A DNA stretch of 6,574 nucleotides from Competibacteraceae bacterium UBA3908 (GTDB lineage Bacteria; Pseudomonadota; Gammaproteobacteria; Competibacterales; Competibacteraceae), in assembly GCA_002391525.1 (NCBI GenBank), contig DGFE01000044.1:1-6574 (forward strand). Direction: 5' to 3'. Shown in pieces: positions 1 to 6,574 of this stretch. A program made the position numbers and the translations under genes. Within the stretch, counting starts at the first letter, position 1. Each line of letters starts with the position of its first letter. Under the pieces are notes generated by a model. It made no database searches, was not told where the DNA came from, and was given only the letters and a program-made list of their open reading frames with translations.

Positions 1-2292
1 TTCATGCCGCTGATTCCACAGGAGGATCAGCGGTTGGTCGAAGCACGAATGGCTATCTTGAGCCGGCAAAATCTCGTGGCCGCCACCGAGCACCGGGTCA
101 TCCTGCCGGATGGTGAAATCCGCTGGCAGCACTGGACCGACCGGGCGATCCTGGACGAGCAGGGCCGGATCTACGAATACGCCGGCGTCGGGCGGGATAT
201 CACCGACCGCAAACGGGCGGAAGCGGCATTGCAGCAGGCCAAGGAGGCCGCCGAGGCGGCCAGCCGCGCCAAGTCGGAATTCCTGGCGACGATGAGTCAC
301 GAGATTCGCACCCCCCTGAACGGGGTGCTCGGCATGGCCGAGTTGCTGCGAGGCACCTCGCTGAACGCCCAGCAGCAGCGGTTCGCCGACATGATCCTGA
401 ACTCGGGCCGCACCCTGTTGGCGATCATCAACGACATCCTGGATTTTTCCAAGATCGAGGCCGGGCGGCTGGAACTGGATGAGACGCCGTTCGACCCGCG
501 GGAACTGGTGGAGGAGACGGCGGCGTTGTTGGCCGGGCGGGCGCACGAAAAGGGCCTGGACTTGATCGCCGATCTGCCGTTGCGTCTGCCCAAGGAGGTG
601 CGGGGCGACCCGATTCGACTGCGGCAGGTTTTGATGAACCTGATGGGCAACGCCATCAAATTCACCGAGCGCGGCGAGGTCGTGATCGGGCTACGGGTGC
701 TGGAGCAGGACGCGGCCGCGGTGCACCTGCGCTTCGAGGTCCGCGACACCGGGATCGGGATTGCCCCGGAGGCCCGGGCCCGGATTTTCGACGCCTTCAT
801 CCAGGCGGACGGTTCCACCACCCGCCGCTACGGCGGCACCGGGTTGGGGCTGGCCATCACCCGGCGGTTGGTAGGGTTGATGGGCGGGGAGATCGGCGTG
901 GACAGCACGCCGGGAGCGGGTTCGCGGTTTTGGGTTACCGTTCGCCTGCGATCCCTGGCGGAGGAGAGCCCCGAACCGCTCCCCGGCGCGCGGCGGGAAT
1001 TGCGTGGGTTGCGGGTCTTGCTCGTGGATGATAACGCCACCAGCCGCGAAATCCTGCGGCGGCAAATGGCCGATTGGGGCGTCACGAACGACGAGGCGGA
1101 GAACGGAAGCGCGGCCCTGGTCCGGCTGCGGGACGCCGCGCAGGCGGGCAACGCCTACCCGCTGGCGCTCGTGGATATGCGGATGCCCGAGCTGGATGGC
1201 CTCGAACTGGCCCGGCAAATCCGCGCCGATCCCGCGCTGGCCGGGCTCAAGCTGGTGCTGCTGTCCTCCAGCGGACCGGACGCCCTGACCGAACAGGCGG
1301 CGCGAGCCGGCCTGCAAGGCGTGCTGCACAAGCCGGTGCGCCAGGCCGAACTGAATAAAACCCCGCGCCGGCTGCTCGGCCCAGCGGGCGAACCGGCCAG
1401 CCGGCGCCCGGCCAGGCTCGCCACGCCCTCGCCCCGGTTCGCGGGCCGGATCCTGGTCGCCGAGGATAACCCGGTCAACCAGGAAATGGCCTTGACGATG
1501 CTGGACATGCTGGGTTGCCAGGCCGACGTGGCGGTCAACGGCCAGGAGGCTGTCGAAGCCGTGACCCGGACCGCGTACGATTTGATCTTGATGGACTGCC
1601 AGATGCCGGTGTTGGACGGCTTCACCGCTACTGTCGCCATTCGCCGCTGGGAACAGGCCCGGGGCCGGCCGCGTCTGCCCATCGTCGCCCTCACCGCCAA
1701 CGTCATCAAAGGGTTCCGGGAACGGTGTCTGGCGGCGGGAATGGACGACTATTTGAGCAAGCCTTTCACGCAGGAACAATTGGCCGCCATGTTGGAGCAT
1801 TGGTTGCTCGTCACCGGAGAGGCCGCCCCGATGCCCGCCACTCCCGCGCTGTCCTCGTCGTCCTTGCCGAAGTCCTCGGCAATCAGCGCCGTGACCGCCA
1901 CTCCGGCGGAACCGATCTCCGTGCCAGACCAGACCGCTTCCCCGCTGGACGAGCGTGCGCTGGCCCAGATTCGCGCCCTGCAGCGGTCCGGCAAACCCGG
2001 CCTGCTGGGCAAGATCATAGGTCTGTATTTGGACGGCTCGCCGAAACTGCTCCAGCAGGCGCGGGACGCGGTTGCCGGCGCCGATCCCGAAGCGCTGCGA
2101 CAGGCGGCGCACAGCCTGAAATCGAGCAGCGCCAATCTGGGGGCGACGCGGGTGGCGGCCCTGTGCAGGGAACTGGAGCAGAGTGGACGGGAACGGCGAC
2201 TGGAGGGCGTGGTCGAGCTGTTACGAGAGTTGGAAATCCACTACGACCGGGCGCGGGACGCGCTGGCAGCGGAACTGGAATCGTCCAGTTGA
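1..2292 (+). CDS. Hybrid sensor histidine kinase, PAS-HisKA-HATPase-REC-REC-Hpt (5' end missing)
   Basis: This is a multi-step phosphorelay kinase: ATP-driven autophosphorylation on His, transfer to receiver Asp, then to the Hpt His for hand-off to a separate response regulator. Residues are numbered from the Met at position 4. Residues 1-67 are the second half of a PAS fold plus PAC (ending GRDITDRK), followed by a helical linker. HisKA has the H-box SHEIRTPLNG with phospho-acceptor H99. HATPase has N-box N216, G1 box D248-TGIG, F-box near F262 and G2 box GGTGLGL from 277. REC1 (about 338-452) has D342/D343, acceptor D391, S421 and K443. REC2 (about 483-600) has E487/D488, acceptor D531, T564 and K586. 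A Ser/Pro/Ala/Thr-rich linker spans about 601-647. The Hpt domain has AAHSLKSSS with H703. Every catalytic residue expected is present. The frame is open at base 1 and the PAS fold lacks its first half, so the Met at 4 is probably internal and more sensory sequence lies upstream. No DNA-binding output domain is present. The signal sensed cannot be told. Confidence 0.95.
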   Translation, partial: FMPLIPQEDQRLVEARMAILSRQNLVAATEHRVILPDGEIRWQHWTDRAILDEQGRIYEYAGVGRDITDRKRAEAALQQAKEAAEAASRAKSEFLATMSHEIRTPLNGVLGMAELLRGTSLNAQQQRFADMILNSGRTLLAIINDILDFSKIEAGRLELDETPFDPRELVEETAALLAGRAHEKGLDLIADLPLRLPKEVRGDPIRLRQVLMNLMGNAIKFTERGEVVIGLRVLEQDAAAVHLRFEVRDTGIGIAPEARARIFDAFIQADGSTTRRYGGTGLGLAITRRLVGLMGGEIGVDSTPGAGSRFWVTVRLRSLAEESPEPLPGARRELRGLRVLLVDDNATSREILRRQMADWGVTNDEAENGSAALVRLRDAAQAGNAYPLALVDMRMPELDGLELARQIRADPALAGLKLVLLSSSGPDALTEQAARAGLQGVLHKPVRQAELNKTPRRLLGPAGEPASRRPARLATPSPRFAGRILVAEDNPVNQEMALTMLDMLGCQADVAVNGQEAVEAVTRTAYDLILMDCQMPVLDGFTATVAIRRWEQARGRPRLPIVALTANVIKGFRERCLAAGMDDYLSKPFTQEQLAAMLEHWLLVTGEAAPMPATPALSSSSLPKSSAISAVTATPAEPISVPDQTASPLDERALAQIRALQRSGKPGLLGKIIGLYLDGSPKLLQQARDAVAGADPEALRQAAHSLKSSSANLGATRVAALCRELEQSGRERRLEGVVELLRELEIHYDRARDALAAELESSS
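1864..1882. repeat. Perfect 7-bp inverted repeat inside the kinase linker
   Basis: TTGCCGA (1864-1870) and TCGGCAA (1876-1882) are exact reverse complements separated by the 5-nt loop AGTCC. The pairing does not extend outward (C1863 against T1883). It lies in the codons for the low-complexity linker between REC2 and Hpt. No T-run follows, so it is not an intrinsic terminator. It may be chance in GC-rich coding sequence. Confidence 0.45.
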
Positions 2293-2330
2293 TTGTCCTT
2301 ATCCTGCATCGCGAACGCACGATTTCAAGC

Positions 2331-2334
2331 GAGG
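2331..2334 (+). promoter_or_regulatory. Weak candidate ribosome binding site for the adaptor gene
   Basis: GAGG, within AAGCGAGGC, is the only purine-rich match to the anti-Shine-Dalgarno sequence ahead of the ATG at 2348. The 13-nt spacing is longer than ideal. An in-frame TGA at 2336-2338 lies just upstream of that ATG, so the start cannot be moved further 5' despite the poor site. The adaptor may thus be translated weakly on its own. The 55-nt gap (2293-2347) shows no convincing -35/-10 pair and no terminator hairpin. Confidence 0.3.
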
Positions 2335-2347
2335 CTGACCGACTTCC

Positions 2348-3409
2348 ATGTATCCATCGAGACCCGTGGCGCTGGCCGCCGTCTTGTTTTTTTGCGCCGG
2401 GCTGACGCTGGCCCAACAGAAATCCCCGGAGACGCCGCCGATGCCGGTCAGGGCCGAGCCGGTGACCCGCGCGACCCTCAACATCGAAGTTACGGCGGTC
2501 GGTACGCTGCGGGCCGACGAAACCGTCATGATCCGCCCGGAGATCGCGGGCCGGGTGGCGACCATCCATTTCAAGGAAGGTCAGGCGGTGAACGCGGGCG
2601 ATCCGCTGATCACCCTGGACCAGGACGAGTACAAGGCGCAACTGGCCGGCAGCGCCGCCGAAGCCGGCATGGACGAAATCAGTTTCAAACGCCTGCAGGA
2701 TTTGCAGCGCAAGAATCTGGCCAGCCAGCAGAACCTCGACGAAGCCAGAGCCAAGTTGGACGCTTCGCGCGCCCGGCAAGAACTCGACCGGGTCCGGCTG
2801 GACAAAACCGTGATTCGCGCGCCGTTCGCCGGGACGGTGGGATTGCGGCTGGTCAGTCCCGGCGCTTACGTCAAGCCGGGCGACGACATCGCCAATCTGG
2901 AAAGCCTCGGTGCGATGAAGCTGGATTTCCGGGTGCCGGAAATCTATCTGGCGCGGCTGAACGTCGGACAAACGTTGGCGGCGCGGGTGGACGCTTATCC
3001 CGATCAGGATTTTGAGGGCGCCATCTACGCCATCGACCCCGCCGTGGATCAGGAAACCCGCACCGTGCTGCTGCGGGCGCGGCTGCCCAACAAGGGCAAC
3101 CAGTTACGGCCCGGCCTGTTCGCGCGGGTCAGCCTGGTGCTGGAACGGCGGGAGAACGCCCTGGTGACGCCGGAGCAGGCCATCGTGCCACTGGGCCAGA
3201 CGCCGTTCGTCTACCGGGTGGTGGACGGCAAGGCGGTGATGACACCGGTCAAGCTGGGATTGCGCCGGCCTGGCCAGGTGGAGATTCTCGACGGTCTGAA
3301 CGCCGGCGATCTGGTGGTGACGGACGGGCAGTTGAAAATCCGCGACGGCGCGCCGGTGGCGGTGTTGCCGCCGCCGGGGACTCAGTTGCCGACCGCCCAG
3401 AAAGGGTAA
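2348..3409 (+). CDS. RND efflux periplasmic adaptor subunit (membrane fusion protein)
   Basis: This 353-residue adaptor bridges the inner-membrane RND pump and a TolC-like outer-membrane channel. Residues 1-22 look like a Sec signal peptide: one Arg at position 5, a hydrophobic stretch VALAAVLFFCAGLTLA, and likely cleavage after TLA before QQKSPE. Cys16 follows Phe-Phe, which does not fit a lipobox, so a lipid anchor of the AcrA type is unlikely. The first biotinyl-lipoyl half is about 59-91 (IRPEIAGRV, then EGQAVNAGDPLITLD). The helical hairpin is about 95-153, and the second lipoyl half about 154-187 (VIRAPFAGTVG). A beta-barrel and a membrane-proximal domain follow to the C-terminus. The hairpin tip carries R115-x3-L119-x6-S126, the RLS pattern known for contact with TolC-family channels. 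An in-frame TGA at 2336 makes ATG 2348 the first available start, and the signal peptide begins there. The stop lies 6 nt before the permease ATG, indicating an operon. The exact drug class cannot be told. Confidence 0.95.
   Translation: MYPSRPVALAAVLFFCAGLTLAQQKSPETPPMPVRAEPVTRATLNIEVTAVGTLRADETVMIRPEIAGRVATIHFKEGQAVNAGDPLITLDQDEYKAQLAGSAAEAGMDEISFKRLQDLQRKNLASQQNLDEARAKLDASRARQELDRVRLDKTVIRAPFAGTVGLRLVSPGAYVKPGDDIANLESLGAMKLDFRVPEIYLARLNVGQTLAARVDAYPDQDFEGAIYAIDPAVDQETRTVLLRARLPNKGNQLRPGLFARVSLVLERRENALVTPEQAIVPLGQTPFVYRVVDGKAVMTPVKLGLRRPGQVEILDGLNAGDLVVTDGQLKIRDGAPVAVLPPPGTQLPTAQKG
3401..3406 (+). promoter_or_regulatory. Ribosome binding site of the permease, overlapping the adaptor 3' end
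   Basis: AAAGGG lies in the last two sense codons of the adaptor gene, directly before its TAA (3407-3409). It is 9 nt from the permease ATG at 3416, a good Shine-Dalgarno match and spacing. This supports the chosen start. It also implies that ribosomes finishing the adaptor arrive on top of the permease initiation site. Confidence 0.75.
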
Positions 3410-3415
3410 TCACCC
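3404..3415 (+). promoter_or_regulatory. Small hairpin that could mask the permease RBS
   Basis: GGGT (3404-3407) can pair with ACCC (3412-3415) around the loop AATC. The stem includes the GGG of the Shine-Dalgarno sequence and the first base of the adaptor stop codon, and it ends directly against the permease ATG. A ribosome terminating on the adaptor would open it. The stem is only four base pairs, so a regulatory role is inference. Confidence 0.35.
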
Positions 3416-6400
3416 ATGTTCCTCCCCGAAGTCTCCATCAAGCGCCCGGTGCTGGCGACGGTGATGAGTCTCGCCATCATCCTGATCGGTGTCATCTCCT
3501 TCCTCCGCCTGCCGGTGCGCGAATACCCCAACATCGACGCGCCGGTGGTGTCGGTGCGCACCGTCTATCCGGGCGCCAGCGCCGAAATCATGGAAAGTCA
3601 GGTGACCCAGCCGCTGGAGGATTCGCTGGCCGGCATCGAAGGCATCCGCACCATCAAGTCGGTCAGCCGCGAGGAGGTCAGCCAGATCACGGTCGAATTT
3701 CTGCTGGAGCGGGATGTAGAGGCCGCCGCCAACGACGTGCGCGACCGGGTGTCCCGGGTGCGCGGTCAGTTGCCGGACGAGACCGACGATCCGGTGGTGG
3801 CCAAAATCGAGGCCGACGCTCAGGCCATCATGTGGCTGGCCTTCTCCAGCACCCGGCACAGCGCGCTGGAAATCACCGATTACGCCGACCGCACCATCGT
3901 GGACCGCCTGCAGGCGCTGCCGGGCGTGGCCAGCGTGATCATCGGCGGCGAGCGGCGTTACGCCATGCGCCTGTGGCTGGATCGCGACCGGATGGCCGCC
4001 TACGGCCTGACCCCGCAGGATGTGGAAAACGCCCTGAACCGGCAGAACATCGAACTGCCCTCGGGTCGCATCGAATCGCGCCAGCGCGAGTTTACCGTGC
4101 TGACCGAATCCGATCTGCGCACGCCCGAGCAGTTCAGCGACCTGATCGTCAAGGAAGCCAAGGGCTATCCGATCCGCCTGCGCGACATCGGCTACGCCGA
4201 GATCGGCGCGGCGGACGAGCGCAACGCGGTGCGGGTCAACGGCAATCCCTCGGTCGGGCTGGGCGTGGTCAAGCAATCCACCGCCAATACCCTGAGCGTG
4301 GCGCAAGCGGTGCGGGCACTGTTGCCGGACATCGAGGCCAACCTGCCGGAGGGGATGAAGATCATCGTCGGTTACGACGGTTCGATCTTCATCGAGAAAT
4401 CCATCGAAGCCGTCTACCGGACCATGGTCGAAGCGCTGGCGCTGGTGGTGGCGGTGATCTTCCTGTTCCTGCGCAACTGGCGGGCGACGCTGATCCCGTT
4501 CGTGACCATCCCGGTGTCGCTGATCGGCGCGTTCATCTTCTTGTTCGCGCTGGGGTTCACCATCAATACCCTGACTCTGCTGGGGCTGGTGCTGGCCATC
4601 GGCCTGGTGGTGGACGACGCCATCGTGGTGCTGGAGAACATCCACCGCCACATCGAGGGAGGAATGTCCCCGTTCAAGGCGGCGTTGCAAGGCTCCAGGG
4701 AAATCGCTTTCGCGGTGGTGGCGATGACCGTGACCCTGGCGGCGGTGTTTACCCCGCTGGCGTTCATGACCGGCAACACGGGCCGGCTGTTTACCGAATT
4801 CGCCTTCACCGTGGCGGCGGCGGTGATCGTTTCCGGCTTCACCGCGCTGACCCTGACGCCGATGATGTGCTCGAAGCTGCTGCGCCACGAACAGCGGCAC
4901 AATTGGCTGTTCAATGTCAGCGAGCGTTTTTTCCAGGCGCTGAATCGCGGTTATCGCGGCGCGCTGGTGTGGGCGCTCGACTGGCGCTGGCTGGTGGTGG
5001 CGGTGTTTTTCGCCACCGGGGCCGGCGCGGCCTGGTTGTTCCTGCATCTCAAGTCGGAGCTGTCGCCGCTGGAGGATCGCGGCACCCTCATCGGCGTGAT
5101 CGTCGCGCCGGAGGGGGCGACCCTGGCCTATACCGACGGTTACGCCCGCCAGTTGGAGGAGATTTACAAGACCATCCCGGAGGTGACCTCGTACTTCGTG
5201 TTCGTGGCTCCAGGGCTGGAGAAACCCAATCCGGTGAACAGCGCGCTGTCGTTCGTGCGGCTGAAACCCTGGGAACAACGGCAACGCAAACAGCAGGACA
5301 TCGCCAGGGAACTGGCGCCGAAAATGTTCGGCGGCCTGCCCGGCGTGCTGGCGTTCCCGATCAATCCGCCGTCGCTGGGGCAAAGCTTCCGCAACCCGGC
5401 GGTGCAATTCGTCATCCAGGCCGACAGCTACCCGGAGTTACAGACCGTGGTGGATCGGGTCATGGCCAGGGCGCGTCAATATCCGGGCATGATGAACATG
5501 GATACCGATCTGCGGCTGAACAAGCCGCAACTGTCGGTGGTGCTCAAGCGCGACAAGATCGCCGCCGTCGGCGCCGACGTGGAGGAAATCGGCCGCACTC
5601 TGGAAACGCTGCTGGGAGGACGGCAGGTGACCCGCTTCAAGCGGGAAGGCCAGCAGTACGACGTGATGGTACAGCTCAAGGAACAGGACCGCGAGCAGCC
5701 CACCGACTTGACGGCGATCTTCGTGCAGGGTCGCGACGGGCAACTGGTGCAACTCTCCAACCTGGTCGAGGTGCGGGAAACCGTCGCGCCCAAGGAACTG
5801 AATCATTTCAACCGGCAGCGCGCGGCGGTGATTTCCGCCAACATCGCGCCCGGCTACACCCTGGGCGAGGCGCTGGCGTTCATGGATCAAACCGCCGACG
5901 AGGTGCTGGGCGAGAACGCGCGGACCGCGCTGGACGGCCAGTCGCGCGAGTTCCGCGAATCCGGCGCGACGCTGTATGTGACCTTCGTGCTGGCGCTGCT
6001 CTTCATTTACCTGGTGCTGGCGGCGCAGTTCGAGAGTTTCATCTCGCCGTTCGTGATCATGCTGACGGTGCCGCTGGCGGTGACCGGGGCGCTGCTGGCG
6101 CTGTTTTTGACCGGAGGCACGCTGAACGTCTACAGCCAGATCGGGCTGGTGATGCTGGTCGGGCTGATCACCAAGAACGGCATCCTGATCGTCGAGTTCG
6201 CCAATCAGTTGCGCCTGACCGGGCTCGACCGGCGCGAGGCAGTGCTGGAGGCGGCGACGCTGCGCTTGCGGCCGATCCTGATGACCACGCTGGCCACCGT
6301 TCTCGGCGCGATTCCGCTGGCGCTGGCGGTCGGGGCGGGGGCGGAGAGCCGCCAGCAGATCGGCTGGGTGATCGTCGGCGGACTATTGCTGGGGACAGTG

Positions 6401-6526
6401 CTGACGCTGTCGGTGGTACCGGTGGCCTATACCCTGTTGGCGCGCAAGGTCCACCATACTGCCGAGGAGGCGGCGGAGCTGGCGGAACGGAAGGCGGTGG
6501 GCGAGATGAAGCCGGCGGGGGCCTGA
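3416..6526 (+). CDS. RND efflux transporter permease, HAE-1 (AcrB-like) type
   Basis: This is the proton-driven inner-membrane pump of a tripartite efflux system, expected to work as a trimer. It has 1036 residues, close to the 1049 of E. coli AcrB, and looks complete. The layout is the usual duplicated one: TM1 at about 10-30, a large periplasmic porter/docking loop, TM2-TM6 at about 337-487, TM7 at about 525-545, a second large loop, and TM8-TM12 at about 853-1004. The TM4 motif GLVVDDAIVVLENIHRHIEGG holds D400 and D401, equivalent to AcrB D407/D408. TM10 has K920 (AcrB K940). TM11 has R950 and T957 (AcrB R971/T978). The paired Asp in TM4 argues for drug-type (HAE) rather than metal-type (HME, CusA-like) RND pumps. 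The N-terminal signature IKRPVLATVMSLAIILIG is typical of the family. The segment corresponding to the AcrB Phe-rich switch loop is different here (YFVFVAPGLEKPNPVNS, from Y593), so substrates should not be assumed from AcrB. The gene is coupled to the adaptor 6 nt upstream. No closer subfamily name can be defended. Confidence 0.96.
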   Translation: MFLPEVSIKRPVLATVMSLAIILIGVISFLRLPVREYPNIDAPVVSVRTVYPGASAEIMESQVTQPLEDSLAGIEGIRTIKSVSREEVSQITVEFLLERDVEAAANDVRDRVSRVRGQLPDETDDPVVAKIEADAQAIMWLAFSSTRHSALEITDYADRTIVDRLQALPGVASVIIGGERRYAMRLWLDRDRMAAYGLTPQDVENALNRQNIELPSGRIESRQREFTVLTESDLRTPEQFSDLIVKEAKGYPIRLRDIGYAEIGAADERNAVRVNGNPSVGLGVVKQSTANTLSVAQAVRALLPDIEANLPEGMKIIVGYDGSIFIEKSIEAVYRTMVEALALVVAVIFLFLRNWRATLIPFVTIPVSLIGAFIFLFALGFTINTLTLLGLVLAIGLVVDDAIVVLENIHRHIEGGMSPFKAALQGSREIAFAVVAMTVTLAAVFTPLAFMTGNTGRLFTEFAFTVAAAVIVSGFTALTLTPMMCSKLLRHEQRHNWLFNVSERFFQALNRGYRGALVWALDWRWLVVAVFFATGAGAAWLFLHLKSELSPLEDRGTLIGVIVAPEGATLAYTDGYARQLEEIYKTIPEVTSYFVFVAPGLEKPNPVNSALSFVRLKPWEQRQRKQQDIARELAPKMFGGLPGVLAFPINPPSLGQSFRNPAVQFVIQADSYPELQTVVDRVMARARQYPGMMNMDTDLRLNKPQLSVVLKRDKIAAVGADVEEIGRTLETLLGGRQVTRFKREGQQYDVMVQLKEQDREQPTDLTAIFVQGRDGQLVQLSNLVEVRETVAPKELNHFNRQRAAVISANIAPGYTLGEALAFMDQTADEVLGENARTALDGQSREFRESGATLYVTFVLALLFIYLVLAAQFESFISPFVIMLTVPLAVTGALLALFLTGGTLNVYSQIGLVMLVGLITKNGILIVEFANQLRLTGLDRREAVLEAATLRLRPILMTTLATVLGAIPLALAVGAGAESRQQIGWVIVGGLLLGTVLTLSVVPVAYTLLARKVHHTAEEAAELAERKAVGEMKPAGA

Positions 6527-6574
6527 CGCGCGGCGGGCGGTGACGATAGTGTGATATAGCAACCCTGTTTGAGT
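6527..6574. other. Short tail after the permease with no recognised element
   Basis: The final 48 nt contain no start-associated ORF, no hairpin followed by a T-run and no clear promoter. Base composition becomes more AT-rich from about 6545 onward, as expected when coding sequence ends. Whether an outer-membrane channel gene or a terminator follows cannot be seen. Confidence 0.6.

Noticed and set aside
4..6. ATG at position 4 as the true kinase start
   Set aside because: The frame is open upstream and the protein begins in the middle of a PAS fold, so this Met is most likely internal.
691..2112. A 473-codon minus-strand frame opposite the kinase
   Set aside because: It is low-complexity, Gln/Gly/Arg-rich, and lies under receiver and Hpt domains that are intact on the + strand.
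2293..2323. Possible promoter in the kinase-adaptor gap (TTGTCC as -35)
   Set aside because: No acceptable -10 hexamer lies at a 16-18 nt spacing; the nearest candidates are CGCACG or CACGAT.
3410..5407. A 665-codon open frame on the minus strand, opposite the permease
   Set aside because: Its translation is rich in His, Arg, Gln and Asp with no recognisable domain, and it lies wholly within the well-supported permease gene. Long antisense frames are common opposite GC-rich genes.
3416..6526. Metal-type RND pump (CusA/CzcA class)
   Set aside because: TM4 has the paired Asp (D400, D401) and surrounding motif of drug-type pumps rather than the single-Asp pattern of HME permeases.
3832..6543. 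A 903-codon + strand frame overlapping the permease in another frame
   Set aside because: The translation is an Arg/Gly/Ala-rich shadow without any family motif, while the other frame encodes a complete RND permease.
6545..6574. AT-rich tail as a promoter for a downstream gene
   Set aside because: No -35/-10 pair with proper spacing can be defended in so short a stretch at the window edge.

Overview
The window is GC-rich, with codons ending mostly in G or C. It carries three genes on the + strand, packed with almost no spacer. All three proteins are of Gram-negative type: a membrane-associated phosphorelay kinase, a periplasmic adaptor with a signal peptide, and an RND inner-membrane pump. 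A proteobacterium is the natural reading. The protein style fits a high-GC gammaproteobacterium, but nothing here fixes the genus. No RNA gene, mobile element, CRISPR array or integration scar was seen.

Layout: (1) Positions 1-2292 hold the 3' part of a large hybrid sensor histidine kinase. Its reading frame is open at the left edge and starts inside a PAS fold. The order is PAS/PAC, HisKA, HATPase, REC1, REC2, Hpt, so all phosphorelay modules lie on one chain, with no DNA-binding output. (2) After a 55-nt gap, 2348-3409 encodes a periplasmic adaptor (membrane fusion protein) with an N-terminal signal peptide. (3) Six nucleotides after its stop, 3416-6526 encodes a 1036-residue RND permease of the drug-efflux (HAE-1) type with an intact proton-relay set. 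(4) The last 48 nt (6527-6574) show no gene or clear signal.

The adaptor and permease form two parts of a tripartite pump that uses the proton gradient to move substrates from the periplasm or inner membrane out through an outer-membrane TolC-type channel. No channel gene is in the window, so it lies downstream, upstream or elsewhere. The adaptor-permease junction looks translationally coupled: the Shine-Dalgarno sequence overlaps the end of the adaptor gene and could be masked by a tiny hairpin over the stop codon. The kinase lies directly upstream in the same direction and may be cotranscribed. Whether it controls the pump is inference only, because its partner response regulator is not visible.

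Overall this is a fairly ordinary two-component plus efflux locus. I see no convincing new system. The points most worth a second look are the drug-pocket loop, which differs strongly from AcrB, the coupled junction, and the kinase-pump adjacency.
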